Shown here: piece by piece, positions 40,935-50,378 of the stretch | Layout: each line of letters begins with the position of its first letter | Numbering within the stretch: the first letter of the stretch is position 1 | From: Pectobacterium peruviense | GTDB lineage: Bacteria; Pseudomonadota; Gammaproteobacteria; Enterobacterales; Enterobacteriaceae | Length of the DNA: 64,000 bases | Direction of reading: 5' to 3' | Assembly: GCF_002847345.1 (NCBI RefSeq) | Contig: NZ_LXFV01000011.1 | Location: 124,001-188,000 of the forward strand | Notes under the pieces: generated by a model | Databases searched by the model: none | Told to the model about the DNA's origin: nothing | What the model saw: the letters and a program-made list of their open reading frames with translations, nothing else | Position numbers and translations under genes: made by a program

Positions 40935-42296
40935 ATGTTTAAACCGGAACTGCTTTCTCCGGCCGGTACGCTGAAAAATATGCGCTACGCCTTTGCCTAT
41001 GGCGCGGACGCGATTTATGCCGGTCAACCTCGCTACAGCCTGCGCGTGCGCAATAACGAATTCAACCATCAGACGCTGGCGCAAGCCATTAACGAAGCGC
41101 ATGAGCTGGGCAAGAAATTCTACGTGGTCGTTAACATCGCGCCACACAATGCCAAGCTGAAAACCTTCCTGCGTGACCTGCAACCCGTCATCGAAATGGA
41201 GCCAGATGCGCTGATCATGTCCGATCCGGGTTTGATCATGCTGGTGCGGGAAAACTTCCCACAGATAGATATTCACCTTTCCGTTCAGGCCAATGCGGTC
41301 AACTGGGCGACGGTGAAATTCTGGCAACAGATGGGGCTGACGCGTGTGATTCTGTCACGCGAACTGTCGCTGGAAGAGATTGCGGAAATTCGCCAGAACG
41401 TCCCGGATATGGAACTGGAGATTTTCGTTCACGGTGCACTGTGCATGGCCTACTCCGGCCGCTGCCTGCTGTCCGGCTACATCAACAAACGCGATCCAAA
41501 CCAAGGCACCTGCACCAACGCCTGCCGCTGGGAATATAAGGTTCAGGAAGGTAAAGAAGACGAGGTCGGGAACATCGTCCATCAGCACGAACCTATCGTG
41601 GTGAAAAACGTTGAACCGGCGCTAGGCATCGGTGAACCAACCGACAAAGTCTTTATGCTGGAAGAAAATCTGCGCCCCGGCGAGTACATGAGCGCATTTG
41701 AAGACGAGCACGGCACCTACATCATGAACTCCCGCGATCTGCGTGCGATCCAGCACGTTGAGCGCCTGACACAAATGCAGGTGCATTCGCTGAAAATTGA
41801 AGGCCGCACCAAGTCATTCTATTACTGTGCCCGTACCGCACAGGTGTATCGCCGCGCCATCGACGATGCTGTCGCAGGTAAGCCGTTCGACTCGACATTG
41901 CTGGAAACGCTGGAAGGTCTGGCACACCGTGGCTACACCGAAGGCTTCCTGCGTCGCCACGTGCATGAAGATTACCAAAACTACGACTACGGCTATTCCG
42001 TTTCCGATCGTCAGCAGTTTGTCGGTGAATTCACCGGCGTTCGTCGCGATGGTCTGGCTGAAGTCGAGGTGAAGAACAAGTTTTCCTGCGGCGACAGCGT
42101 GGAAATGATGACGCCAAACGGTAATATTCAATTCACCATCGAATCGATGCAGAATGTCAAAGGGCAGCCGACCGAGGTTGCGCCGGGTAACGGTCATATC
42201 GTTTATCTGCCGGTGCCGGACGACGTATCTCTCGACTATGCGCTATTGCTGCGCAATCTGCCGGGCACCACTACGCGTAACCCTAACGCGGAATAA
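40935..42296 (+). CDS. trhP: tRNA U34 hydroxylation protein TrhP (YegQ, U32 peptidase family)
   Basis: In E. coli TrhP, together with the Rieske protein TrhO, makes 5-hydroxyuridine at the tRNA wobble position; TrhP uses prephenate. Its 453 residues show the U32 signature ELEIFVHGALCMAYSGRC and four conserved cysteines, Cys170, 177, 193 and 197, that fit an iron-sulphur cluster. The C-terminal part is a barrel domain (VGEFTGVRRDGLAEVEVKNK). It stands after mdt-bae as yegQ does in E. coli. Confidence 0.93.
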   Translation: MFKPELLSPAGTLKNMRYAFAYGADAIYAGQPRYSLRVRNNEFNHQTLAQAINEAHELGKKFYVVVNIAPHNAKLKTFLRDLQPVIEMEPDALIMSDPGLIMLVRENFPQIDIHLSVQANAVNWATVKFWQQMGLTRVILSRELSLEEIAEIRQNVPDMELEIFVHGALCMAYSGRCLLSGYINKRDPNQGTCTNACRWEYKVQEGKEDEVGNIVHQHEPIVVKNVEPALGIGEPTDKVFMLEENLRPGEYMSAFEDEHGTYIMNSRDLRAIQHVERLTQMQVHSLKIEGRTKSFYYCARTAQVYRRAIDDAVAGKPFDSTLLETLEGLAHRGYTEGFLRRHVHEDYQNYDYGYSVSDRQQFVGEFTGVRRDGLAEVEVKNKFSCGDSVEMMTPNGNIQFTIESMQNVKGQPTEVAPGNGHIVYLPVPDDVSLDYALLLRNLPGTTTRNPNAE

Positions 42297-42305
42297 TCCC
42301 GTAAT

Positions 42306-42333
42306 ATCGCCGGATGCACAGCCATCCGGCGAT
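42306..42333 (+). terminator. Hairpin after trhP
   Basis: ATCGCCGGATG pairs perfectly with CATCCGGCGAT over 11 bp around CACAGC. It has no clear T run. Confidence 0.6.
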
Positions 42334-42453
42334 GTCCTAATCAAACAGCGCTTCCTTGCGGTATCCCCCCACCATCACCTTTTCCCAGCCACGAGTAAGT
42401 ACGCTTAACCGTCTGAGGTTATCGTTACAAAGCTCAGGGTTTTTTAACGAATA

Positions 42454-42469
42454 TTAGAAACAGATCACA
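42454..42469 (+). promoter_or_regulatory. CRP site of the cyaR promoter
   Basis: TTAGA-N6-TCACA. Its centre is 41.5 bp from the predicted CyaR 5' end at 42503, the exact class II CRP geometry. TAGTAT at 42491-42496 forms the -10 box. CRP activation of cyaR is established in E. coli and Salmonella. Confidence 0.8.
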
Positions 42470-42502
42470 TCAATTCGCTGGTCTTGTGGTTAGTATTGCG
42501 TC

Positions 42503-42597
42503 GCTGAGAAAACATAGAACGAAAAATAAGCGTAGTGATACTACTAGGAACCACCTCCTTGGCCAGCTCAATCTCCCTTGAGCTGGCTTTTCTTTTT
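42503..42597 (+). ncRNA. cyaR: CyaR (RyeE) Hfq-dependent small RNA
   Basis: A trans-acting sRNA that represses porin and other mRNAs (ompX, nadE, luxS in E. coli) under high cAMP. Its 5' part GCTGAGAAAACATA and the seed region AGGAACCACCTCCTT match E. coli CyaR. The terminator stem CCAGCTCA/TGAGCTGG, with loop ATCTCCCT and a T tail, has the CyaR layout with compensatory stem changes. Its place just after trhP (yegQ) is that of E. coli cyaR. Confidence 0.93.
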
Positions 42598-42627
42598 CTC
42601 TCGATCACGTATTTCCCACCGCAAACA

Positions 42628-42900
42628 TACCCTAAATAATTCGAGTTTCAGGCAGGCGGCAAGAGAGGGACAAATTCGTCGGGAACGAATTTGTCCAGCC
42701 GCTGGCTGGCCTCCGGTGAGAGACAGGATGTCTCTCATTTCATCCCGATGAGCTTACTCAGGTAAGTGATTCGGGTGACTGACAAATCTGCCAGAGGCAG
42801 ATTTGAACGCTGCTTGCAGCGGCCCCAACGGGGCGAGGCACACGCCAGTGTGCCGAGTAGTGCTGCCAACGTACATGCAGCTTGAAGTATGACGGGTATA
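42628..42900 (+). repeat. Palindromic dispersed element, expanded copy
   Basis: It begins TACCCTAAATAATTCGAG and ends CTTGAAGTATGACGGGTATA, the same termini as the 126-bp element at 44467-44592 in the opposite orientation. Compared with that copy it carries extra palindromic segments on both sides of the shared core GAGCTTACTCAGGTAAGTGA. Examples are GGACAAATTCGT/ACGAATTTGTCC near 42670-42700, GAGAGACA/TGTCTCTC, and CAAATCTG/CAGATTTG near 42784-42808. No ORF; it occupies most of the gap between cyaR and yegS. Confidence 0.75.
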
Positions 42901-43000
42901 TTCACCGATTCTTCTGATGTCTACATGCCGATTTAATGACTATGATTAACTGCAACGTTTCGTATTAACATTAACAACATCGCAGCCAGAGAAAGACGAC

Positions 43001-43900
43001 ATGGAAAAAAATCCAATCACACTGCTGATTTTGAATGGGAAAAGTTCAGGTAATGAAGAGCTTCGCGAAGCCATCGGTGAGCTACGCAAGGACGGCTATA
43101 CGCTGCATGTCCGCGTCACCTGGGAATACGGCGATGCCAAACGCTATGTGGAAGAAGCCATCCAGCTTAAAGCCGATAACGTAATCGCAGCGGGTGGCGA
43201 CGGCACCGTCAATGAAGTTGCCGCAGCGTTAGCGCTGCAGCCGGAAGCGGTTCGCCCATGTTTGGGAATTGTACCGCTGGGTACAGCCAACGATTTTGCC
43301 ACCAGTTGTCAGATTCCGATGGAGATGCACAACGCGTTGACGCTGGCGATCAAAGGCCGCGCCACCGCCATTGATATCGCTAAAGTGAACGACAAACACT
43401 ATTTCATCAATATGGCGACGGGCGGCTTTGCCACGCGTATTACCACTGAGACCCCCGCCAAGATGAAGGCGGCACTGGGGAGTGCTTCTTACGTACTACA
43501 CGCGCTTTTTCGTATGGATATGCTGCAAGCCGAGCGCTGTGAGATTCACGGGCCGGATTTTCACTGGGCGGGCGATACGCTAGTTATCGCAGTAGGGAAT
43601 GGCCGTCAGGCCGGTGGCGGACAGCAGCTTTGCCCAGAGGCGCTGATCAACGATGGGCTGCTGGAACTGAGCGTGCTGTCTGCAACGGAGTTACTGCCCA
43701 ATATGCTTCAGGCCTGGTTTACCGGCAGCGAAAACCAGAACATGATTTCCGCAACCCTGCCCTGGCTGGAGATCACCGCCCCCGATGATATGACATTTAA
43801 TCTGGATGGCGAACCGCTCACCGCTAAACGCTTCTGCATTGAGGTGCTTCCCGCAGCGATTCACTGTCGGCTACCGCCCCAGTGCTCGCTGCTGGAATAG
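43001..43900 (+). CDS. yegS: Lipid kinase YegS
   Basis: An ATP-dependent kinase of the diacylglycerol-kinase family, with phosphatidylglycerol as the reported in vitro substrate in E. coli. Its 299 residues show the nucleotide-binding motif [15 protein letters not shown] near residue 65, [12 protein letters not shown], and [15 protein letters not shown]. The order trhP-cyaR-yegS parallels E. coli. Confidence 0.94.
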   Translation: MEKNPITLLILNGKSSGNEELREAIGELRKDGYTLHVRVTWEYGDAKRYVEEAIQLKADNVIAAGGDGTVNEVAAALALQPEAVRPCLGIVPLGTANDFATSCQIPMEMHNALTLAIKGRATAIDIAKVNDKHYFINMATGGFATRITTETPAKMKAALGSASYVLHALFRMDMLQAERCEIHGPDFHWAGDTLVIAVGNGRQAGGGQQLCPEALINDGLLELSVLSATELLPNMLQAWFTGSENQNMISATLPWLEITAPDDMTFNLDGEPLTAKRFCIEVLPAAIHCRLPPQCSLLE

Positions 43901-43913
43901 CGGCGCGTTTTGA

Positions 43914-44321
43914 TTATTCTCGCTTCAGGCGATTACTGTTTGCCAGATACAGCGTCACCACCAGCAGCAGGATCGCCGCGGAATACACCAGCGTATCCGA
44001 CGGGCTTTTGTGATCGACAATAATCAGGCGAATGATGGCCGTAATGCCGATGTAGATAAAATAGCGTAGCGGGAAGTGATAGCCGGACTGGAAATACTTC
44101 ACGATCAGCGCAATAAACTCAAAATAAAGGAAATAGATCACGATGCCTTCTATCAGTTGATAGGAGGAATCTTTCTCGCTGGAGATCAATAGCACCTTCG
44201 CCAGATGAAACGTTTCCTTAACTAAAAAAATCACCAAAATGGTTGCCAGCGCCAACAGGCCGATATTGAGTATCGTCTGAAGCGCCTTGGCAGCCATCGC
44301 ACTGCGAGCAGAACCTGCCAT
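43914..44321 (-). CDS. psiE: Phosphate-starvation-inducible protein PsiE
   Basis: A small inner-membrane protein of 135 residues with four hydrophobic segments (about 14-34, 57-78, 83-101 and 108-126). The family core is [22 protein letters not shown] and the sequence ends [10 protein letters not shown]. Expression under phosphate limitation is known in E. coli; I could not define a convincing Pho box here. The molecular role is unknown. Confidence 0.92.
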   Translation of the reverse strand: MAGSARSAMAAKALQTILNIGLLALATILVIFLVKETFHLAKVLLISSEKDSSYQLIEGIVIYFLYFEFIALIVKYFQSGYHFPLRYFIYIGITAIIRLIIVDHKSPSDTLVYSAAILLLVVTLYLANSNRLKRE

Positions 44322-44466
44322 ATGTTATCCCCACATCCCATTTCATATTAACGCTAAGATTTCAGAGCAAAATAACCGGACACACTCGCACTGTCACGCC
44401 GAAATACGCTTAATTTAGTTTGAAATTACTGACAAAGATGTCGCACAAAGTACAAGTCGATTTACT

Positions 44467-44592
44467 TATACCCGCCATACGTCAAGCTGCATGTGCGTTG
44501 GCTTCACTTACTCACCCCAGTCACTTACTTGAGTAAGCTCTTGGGGATTCGTGCGATTGCCGCCTTCACGCCACTCGAATTATTTAGGGTAC
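44467..44592 (-). repeat. Palindromic dispersed element, short copy
   Basis: Its 126 bp run from TATACCCGCCATACGTCAAG to CGAATTATTTAGGGTA, the reverse complement of the termini of the element at 42628-42900. The core contains a GAGCTTACTCAAGTAAGTGA-type palindrome. It lies between psiE and thiD. Confidence 0.75.
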
Positions 44593-44599
44593 GCAATAT

Positions 44600-45403
44600 T
44601 TACCACCAGTGATGGAAGTGATGAACGGGGCCGATTCCGTGCCCAACCTCCAGCGTGTCGGCCTGCTGTAACGCCAGCTGTAAATACGCCTTCGCCGCGT
44701 TGACCGTCTCGCCCCAGCTATCGTGACGTGGTCGCAGCGCCGCCAATGCGGCAGACAGCGTGCAGCCGGTACCGTGCGTATGACGTGTATTAATACGTGG
44801 GGAGCTAAAACGCTGTGGTTCAGCCTGCCGACTGAACAACCAGTCCGGGCTTTCCGCTTCACTAAGGTGACCACCTTTCATCAATACTGCCTGACAGCCC
44901 ATCGCCAGCAGCGCTTCCCCCTGTTCGCGCATGTCCCGCTCGTTGGCGGCAGGCGACATATTCAACAGCGCAGCGGCTTCCGGCAGGTTGGGCGTAATCA
45001 GAGAAACCAGCGGCAGCAGCTCACGACGGATCGACTCTACCGCCTCCGGCGCGAGTAGCGGATCGCCACTTTTCGCCAACATTACGGTATCTAACACCAC
45101 AAAAGGGACCGCGTAATGACGCAGGCGCTCGGCAACGGTCTCAACAATATCGGTCTGCGCCAGCATCCCAATTTTAGCGCTATCGATACGCACATCACTC
45201 AGTACAGAATCCAGCTGTGCCGCAACAAAATCCGGTTCAATCCGGTAGACGGACTGCACGCCACGCGTATTTTGCGCCACCAACGCGGTAATGACCGACG
45301 TGCCATAAGCACCCAACGCGGAAAACGCTTTTAAATCCGCCTGAATACCCGCCCCACCACTCGGATCGGTACCCGCTATCGTCAACGCATTGATACGCTT
45401 CAT
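44600..45403 (-). CDS. thiD: Hydroxymethylpyrimidine (phosphate) kinase
   Basis: Phosphorylates HMP to HMP-PP for thiamine synthesis. Its 267 residues are of the ribokinase fold, with [18 protein letters not shown] at the N terminus and the catalytic [12 protein letters not shown] near the C terminus. The ATG at 45403 overlaps the thiM stop (ATGA), so translation is coupled; a longer frame upstream runs inside thiM and is not real. It is the second gene of the riboswitch-controlled thiMD operon. Confidence 0.95.
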   Translation of the reverse strand: MKRINALTIAGTDPSGGAGIQADLKAFSALGAYGTSVITALVAQNTRGVQSVYRIEPDFVAAQLDSVLSDVRIDSAKIGMLAQTDIVETVAERLRHYAVPFVVLDTVMLAKSGDPLLAPEAVESIRRELLPLVSLITPNLPEAAALLNMSPAANERDMREQGEALLAMGCQAVLMKGGHLSEAESPDWLFSRQAEPQRFSSPRINTRHTHGTGCTLSAALAALRPRHDSWGETVNAAKAYLQLALQQADTLEVGHGIGPVHHFHHWW

Positions 45404-46194
45404 GCCAGATCCTCCGCGCGCAGGGTATAGAGTCGATCGAGGAAGTTGGGGATAAAACTGCCTGTGCCTTGTGACATCGAAGCCGCCTGCTGCCCTGCTA
45501 ACGCCATGACATAGCACGCTGCCGCAACATGGGATAAGCGATCACCTTCCAGAGAAGAAAATCCCGCGACCACTGCAGACAGCGCACAGCCCGTACCGAC
45601 TACGCGCGTCATCATGCTATCGCCACCGGTTATCGCGATATCACACTCACCGTCCGTGACATAATCCACCGCGCCGGTCACCGCGACAATCGTCCCCACC
45701 TGCCGCGCCAATTCGCGCGCAGCAGAGAGCGCTGCCAACGAATCATCGGCGCTATCCACACCACGCCCCTGCGCGGCTAACCCAGCAAGCGCCATGATTT
45801 CAGATGCATTACCGCGAATCGCAGCAGGTTTCCGTGTCAGCAATTCTCGGCAAAATTCAGTACGAAAGGTTAAACCACCTACAGCAACCGGATCGAGCAC
45901 CCACGGCGTACCCGCCTGATGTGCGCTGTTCACCGCCGCACGCATCGCCTCAGCGCGCGAACGCTCCAGCGTCCCGACATTAATCAGCAGCGCATCTGCC
46001 ACCGCACTAAACTGCGCGGCTTCTTCAGGATCGACCACCATCGCAGGCGACGCATTCAGCGCCAGCAGTACGTTAGCAGTAAAAGATTGCACCACGTCGT
46101 TGGTCAAGCAGTGCACCAGCGGTGAAGCAGAACGAAATTGGGTGAGTGATGTTGCTGCCTGAGCGGCAGAAAAGTCGGCGGGTTGCGTGTTCAT
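45400..46194 (-). CDS. thiM: Hydroxyethylthiazole kinase
   Basis: Salvages thiazole by phosphorylating 4-methyl-5-(2-hydroxyethyl)thiazole. Its 264 residues show [29 protein letters not shown] at the N terminus and [13 protein letters not shown] near the C terminus. ATG 46194 has GGGAG five bases upstream, just past the riboswitch; the upstream in-frame start at 46227 would place coding sequence next to the aptamer. It is the first gene of thiMD. Confidence 0.95.
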   Translation of the reverse strand: MNTQPADFSAAQAATSLTQFRSASPLVHCLTNDVVQSFTANVLLALNASPAMVVDPEEAAQFSAVADALLINVGTLERSRAEAMRAAVNSAHQAGTPWVLDPVAVGGLTFRTEFCRELLTRKPAAIRGNASEIMALAGLAAQGRGVDSADDSLAALSAARELARQVGTIVAVTGAVDYVTDGECDIAITGGDSMMTRVVGTGCALSAVVAGFSSLEGDRLSHVAAACYVMALAGQQAASMSQGTGSFIPNFLDRLYTLRAEDLA

Positions 46195-46237
46195 AGGTCT
46201 CCCAACCGGCGTGGAAGAAGGCGGCAACCGGTGGGCA

Positions 46238-46321
46238 TACCGTGACTTCCCTACGCTGGCATTATCCAGATCAGGTGGTACGGGTATTTCTCAGCCTTCA
46301 CAAAGAAGGGCACCCCGAGTC
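46238..46321 (-). promoter_or_regulatory. TPP riboswitch (THI element) controlling thiMD
   Basis: On the minus strand the aptamer reads CTCGGGGTGCCC, then GGCTGAGAAATACCC, CCTGATCTGGATAATGCC and GCGTAGGGAA. These are the conserved THI-box blocks in order. The aptamer ends about 45 bp before the thiM start, leaving room for a translational or transcriptional expression platform. Thiamine pyrophosphate should repress thiMD. Confidence 0.95.
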
Positions 46322-47057
46322 ATTTAGATTGTTTCTCTTTAATTTTTGCCAGATTAAGGGAAGTGGCTTACTGATGCAAGCTCGCCTCTCTGGTTATAGG
46401 TTCGTCGAGCTATACCTATACCCTATACCTCACCAGCCAAATTCACTGTACCACTACAACATCAGAATTTCCGATTTATGAATGTGATCAGCTTAGCGGC
46501 TACAACACTTGTTATAAAATAGTCATATCCAAATGATAGCGAATATCGAGTATTACACACCTAAAATAACACACTAACATTTTAATCATTATGAATGATA
46601 TTTCATTACTTCCTATTGAGCCTTTCAAATAATAAACATATTAAAATCGATAAACTTGAAATGTAATTCATGAATAAGCGTATATTAAACCATACTCTAC
46701 AGAAATACAGCATTGAATAGAACTATAGATAATATTGACAAATATGAAAAACCCCGTTAATTCAGCACATCCTCTATTGTTACAATCGGAACTGTAGCCA
46801 TCCACACACCTTATATTACGAAACCCACATAGTAGCGGTAAAACCGTCAACTCAATGTATCTACACTGCGACCGTCGAAGAATAACCTTGGGTTATTTTA
46901 TACCGAACATCAAAATCGTCGAAACATCCTTTTTTTAAAACCTCACATCTAGTTAATAATATATAAAAACTCTAAGTCATTTCTCCCCACTTTCATCCTC
47001 GAATGACAAATGGGTAAATAACTGAATAAAAGTCATTAAAAATATGAACACTAGCCA
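46322..47057. other. AT-rich non-coding stretch
   Basis: About 740 bp with strikingly low GC compared with neighbours. I find only short ORFs without ribosome sites or recognisable products, and no repeats matching the families above. It forms the left side of the island that carries the SIR2-family gene and suggests foreign DNA. Confidence 0.5.
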
Positions 47058-47228
47058 TTATGTATATTTCTTATAATCGTACACACAGAGTAAACGTCTA
47101 TAGTCAGTCCCTTTCTTATCTGGCATTGAGCGTAAAAGCATCTCGACTTCATCAAGTTCAATCATATCATTCCACGCAGACCATATAATGGCATTTATCT
47201 TATTTGTCCGTGTAATCGACTCATCGAA
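47058..47228 (-). pseudogene. Open in-frame extension past the SIR2 gene stop
   Basis: Directly after the TAA at 47231-47229 the same frame stays open for 56 codons to a TAA at 47060-47058. The predicted peptide (FDESITRTNKINAIIWSAWN..., ending RRLLCVYDYKKYT) has normal protein composition, but no ATG before its 21st codon and no ribosome site. It looks like the true C terminus cut off by a nonsense mutation, or a readthrough tail. Confidence 0.55.
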
Positions 47229-48566
47229 TTATATACCATTCAAACTATCATGCTCGGTCTGCACAGAAATTGATATACCTACAAGATACTCTTCAATTTT
47301 TCTTATTTGCTGGGCTTTAAGAGTTTCACATTTATCAAGCTCGGCAAAAATAAGACAGAACCCATAGATCGGAAACCATTGCGTGGACGCTATATTTATT
47401 TTATCAATGAGTTTCAACAATTGATGATTGGATTCATCAATAATATCAAAGTAATCCGTCATAAAATTTGATGAGTTCTTGTGTTCATATTTTATAGAAT
47501 TACTTGAACCAATAACTAATATTTTATCACTATTATTGAGAGAGTCTATGTCTTCAGTAATATTTACCTTAATACTTGTACCGTCATCGTGTACCCCAGA
47601 ATATATATCCTTAACAATACTTTGGACCTTTCGTATATCCATTGCAGATACAGGTAAATTCAGATTTGATAAAGAACGATAAATTTCAATAAAATCATCT
47701 GTTTTTATCTTATTTATTCTAATTGTAGAAAAACCCTCCAAATCAATATCATGCTCACTTATATCATGAGAAGCAGAATTCCCTTCAAACTCAACCAATA
47801 AAAAATTATTTCTAATTTTTTGAGCGGCTAAAGAATTAGGCTCTACATAAGTGAAAATAGTTTTAAGTAAACTTTTGATATTATCATCGCCAATGCCATA
47901 CCCCATGAATATAATTGGATTATGGATAAATATTGAAAGCAACTGAGCACGAATCAACTCATATTTATTATCAAAATGAGAATAATCGTCTTCAGTGATA
48001 ATTATCTTAGAAGGGTTTTTATTGCAACCATGTATTTTATATACCGAACCATAGGGATTACTTAATAATATATCATTCCCTACTAACGGTTCAAAACCAA
48101 ATACATCCTCTACAAGACCATCATAGTTAGTAGTTATCACAGAACCTATGTTTTTTCTAATTTTCTTTAATTCTGCTAATTCCTCTCGTTTTTCATCTCT
48201 ATAACCCAAATCTTTAACCAACATTGATATATAAATTTTAAATCGACTAAGGTTATTTTCACGCTCCATCTCAGCGTAAAAAAAATCATTTATTTCTTTG
48301 AATTTACCGTTCCGATCTTCGCCAAGAACTTGGTTGAAGGCCTTTTCTAATTTCGTAGCAATTAGGGCGTAATTATATTTACCATCAATTTGGCATTCAG
48401 CCTTAATATCTAAATAAAATTCATTATTCCCTTTCAGCTCAAAAGCTACATGCTTTAACAATCCATCCCAAGTATGAGAATTGTTAAGATACCTCAAACT
48501 GACGCCGGCCCCGATAAAAAGCACAGGATGGTTACGATATTGACCTATAAACTCCCGAATATTCAT
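47229..48566 (-). CDS. SIR2-family NAD-binding protein (possible phage defence)
   Basis: Its 445 residues from ATG 48566, which has GGGGG five bases upstream; a TTG at 48578 is in frame. SIR2 motifs are in order: VLFIGAGVS at about 15-23, ITTNYDG at 144-150, YKIHGC with catalytic-type His179, and FMGYGIGDDNI at 220-230. The zinc ribbon of protein deacetylases is absent, as in SIR2_2 proteins used as NADases in anti-phage systems. The C-terminal half (about 280-445) is not recognised. It is a solitary gene in an AT-rich island beside an IS remnant. Defence is inference from family and context. The frame continues past the stop, so the protein may be truncated. Confidence 0.8.
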   Translation of the reverse strand: MNIREFIGQYRNHPVLFIGAGVSLRYLNNSHTWDGLLKHVAFELKGNNEFYLDIKAECQIDGKYNYALIATKLEKAFNQVLGEDRNGKFKEINDFFYAEMERENNLSRFKIYISMLVKDLGYRDEKREELAELKKIRKNIGSVITTNYDGLVEDVFGFEPLVGNDILLSNPYGSVYKIHGCNKNPSKIIITEDDYSHFDNKYELIRAQLLSIFIHNPIIFMGYGIGDDNIKSLLKTIFTYVEPNSLAAQKIRNNFLLVEFEGNSASHDISEHDIDLEGFSTIRINKIKTDDFIEIYRSLSNLNLPVSAMDIRKVQSIVKDIYSGVHDDGTSIKVNITEDIDSLNNSDKILVIGSSNSIKYEHKNSSNFMTDYFDIIDESNHQLLKLIDKINIASTQWFPIYGFCLIFAELDKCETLKAQQIRKIEEYLVGISISVQTEHDSLNGI

Positions 48567-48829
48567 GTCATCCCCCAACAGGTAAGTCAGAACATTCTAT
48601 CTTTACTGTAAAGTAAATCAATCATATAGAACCATAATAGTTGTCTCTGGATCAGTCAGAACTCTTAGTGAATCGCCACAGATGACCTAGGCGCTTCCGA
48701 GTCATTGATAATATTGATATTCATATTCCTCCAGTGACATTTTTTCACTTTAGCCATACCGACACTTACTCTTATAAAAATTTCGGTATAATCAAAAATA
48801 TCGCTGGAAGCTTCTTCCTGCACTAGAGT

Positions 48830-49047
48830 GGACATCAAGCACGCGGTAGAGCAGACGAGTAGGCCAGCAACTATTGTTGTCACAGAGAAATGCGTACCTC
48901 GGTCGGATAGCTTTGTGAAGTACGCTGCGGCTTTTTTAATATGTGCCGTTCGTCAGTAACCCACTTCAATTCTTTCAGGAACAACCTGAGCATCTGACTG
49001 GATTTTATTAGTGGAGGAATCCGGGCCGTATATCTTTGTCTAGGCAT
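48830..49047 (-). pseudogene. Decayed IS3-family orfA (IS1222-like)
   Basis: On the minus strand MPRQRYTA opens the frame at 49047 as in IS1222-type OrfA. Most of the middle is lost, then LKELKWVTDERHILKK matches the OrfA leucine-zipper end. After a one-base frame change at an A6G run the frame reads AAAYFTKLSDRGTHFSVTTI, matching the usual ILKKAAAYFAK end. No intact orfB follows. It is thus an inactive insertion-sequence relic in the gap between the SIR2 gene and the alcohol dehydrogenase. The rest of 48567-49205 holds nothing I recognise. Confidence 0.65.
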
Positions 49048-49205
49048 AAAAGGCTGTGAGTCGTGCCCCCCGTAAAGCAAGTGCTAGCCCGCTCTACTCC
49101 ACCACAGCCCGACACAAAATGAAAAACCACAGGCACGTTGTGACATAGAGAAAAACGTCATAACCCTTTAGACTGGTTAATCAAACCCATACTGAGGAAA
49201 TTGTG

Positions 49206-50225
49206 ATGACGATAATCAAGAGTTATGCCGCACCGGAAGCAGGCGCAGCGCTGGAGTTGTATGAGTTTGATGCGGGTGAACTGCAAGCGGAAGACGTCGA
49301 AGTCGTGGTTGATTACTGCGGCGTGTGCCATTCCGATCTCTCGATGATCGATAACGAATGGGGAATGTCGAGCTATCCGCTGGTTGCCGGGCATGAAGTG
49401 ATTGGTCGTGTGCACGCATTAGGTGACGCGGCGAAGAACAAAGGATTAAAAATCGGTCAGCGCGTCGGCATTGGCTGGACGGCACGTAGCTGTGGGCACT
49501 GCGATGCCTGTATCAGCGGTAGCCAAACCAACTGTCAGCAAGGCAGCGTGCCAACGATTCTGAATAAAGGCGGTTTTGCCGATAAGATTCGTGCGAACTG
49601 GCAGTGGGCTATCCCACTTCCTGATTCCATTGATATCGAATCGGCAGGTCCGTTACTGTGCGGCGGCATCACCGTCTTTAAACCGCTGTTAATGCACCAT
49701 GTCACTGCGACCAGCCGCGTCGGCGTGATCGGTATCGGCGGTCTGGGACATATTGCGATTAAGCTCCTGCATGCGATGGGCTGTGAAGTCACGGCATTCA
49801 GCTCAAACCCGGCCAAAGAGCAAGAAGTACTGGCGATGGGTGCCGATAAGGTCGTCAACAGCCGCGATCCGCAGGCGCTGACTGCACTGGCAGGCCAGTT
49901 CGATCTTATCATCAACACCGTGAGCGTCGATCTGGAATGGCAGCCCTACTTCAACGCGCTCGCCTATAACGGGAAGTTCCATACCGTCGGCGCGGTGATG
50001 AAGCCATTTAGCGTTCCGGCTTTTACACTTATCGCAGGCGATCGCAGCGTTTCGGGTTCTTCTACGGGTTCTCCGCATGAGCTACGTTCTTTGATGAAGC
50101 TCGCCGCACGTGCCAGCGTGAAGCCACAGACGGAACTGTTCCCGATGTCGAAAATCAACGATGCCATCCAGCACGTGCGTGACGGCAAAGCCCGTTATCG
50201 CGTCATACTGAAAGCCGATTTTTAA
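49206..50225 (+). CDS. Zinc alcohol dehydrogenase, CAD/YahK-like
   Basis: An NAD(P)-dependent medium-chain dehydrogenase of about 339 residues. Catalytic zinc ligands are in CGVCHSDL and GHEVIG. The structural zinc cysteines are in [15 protein letters not shown]. The Rossmann motif is [12 protein letters not shown]. It resembles aldehyde reductases such as YahK. ATG 49206 is spaced correctly from GAGGA; GTG 49203 is an alternative. A single gene bounded by a hairpin terminator. Confidence 0.9.
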   Translation: MTIIKSYAAPEAGAALELYEFDAGELQAEDVEVVVDYCGVCHSDLSMIDNEWGMSSYPLVAGHEVIGRVHALGDAAKNKGLKIGQRVGIGWTARSCGHCDACISGSQTNCQQGSVPTILNKGGFADKIRANWQWAIPLPDSIDIESAGPLLCGGITVFKPLLMHHVTATSRVGVIGIGGLGHIAIKLLHAMGCEVTAFSSNPAKEQEVLAMGADKVVNSRDPQALTALAGQFDLIINTVSVDLEWQPYFNALAYNGKFHTVGAVMKPFSVPAFTLIAGDRSVSGSSTGSPHELRSLMKLAARASVKPQTELFPMSKINDAIQHVRDGKARYRVILKADF

Positions 50226-50229
50226 TCGA

Positions 50230-50262
50230 TAAAGACGCCTGAGCGATTGGGCGTCTGCTTTT
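50230..50262 (+). terminator. Terminator after the YahK-like gene
   Basis: AGACGCC pairs with GGCGTCT around a nine- to ten-base loop, followed by CTTTTTG. Confidence 0.7.
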
Positions 50263-50378
50263 TGCACATAAGTCAGATTAACGTCATTCTCTGGACCACA
50301 CTGCTCGGCACCACGCGACTGAATGTATTCAACAGGTTTCATGATAGGATTGAAAGGTGATACAAGAGGAGACTCGCA

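Noticed and set aside
42667-42860. sRNA or gene inside the expanded palindromic element
   Set aside because: The hairpins are explained as modules of the repeat, and no promoter or terminator pair is evident.
44322-44466. Pho box upstream of psiE
   Set aside because: TGTC-containing repeats occur but not with the 11-bp repeat spacing of PhoB sites.
46242-46481. 79-aa plus-strand frame over the TPP riboswitch
   Set aside because: It lies antisense to a conserved aptamer and has no recognisable product.
46668-46850. 60-aa minus-strand frame in the AT-rich stretch
   Set aside because: No ribosome site and composition not protein-like; probably chance.
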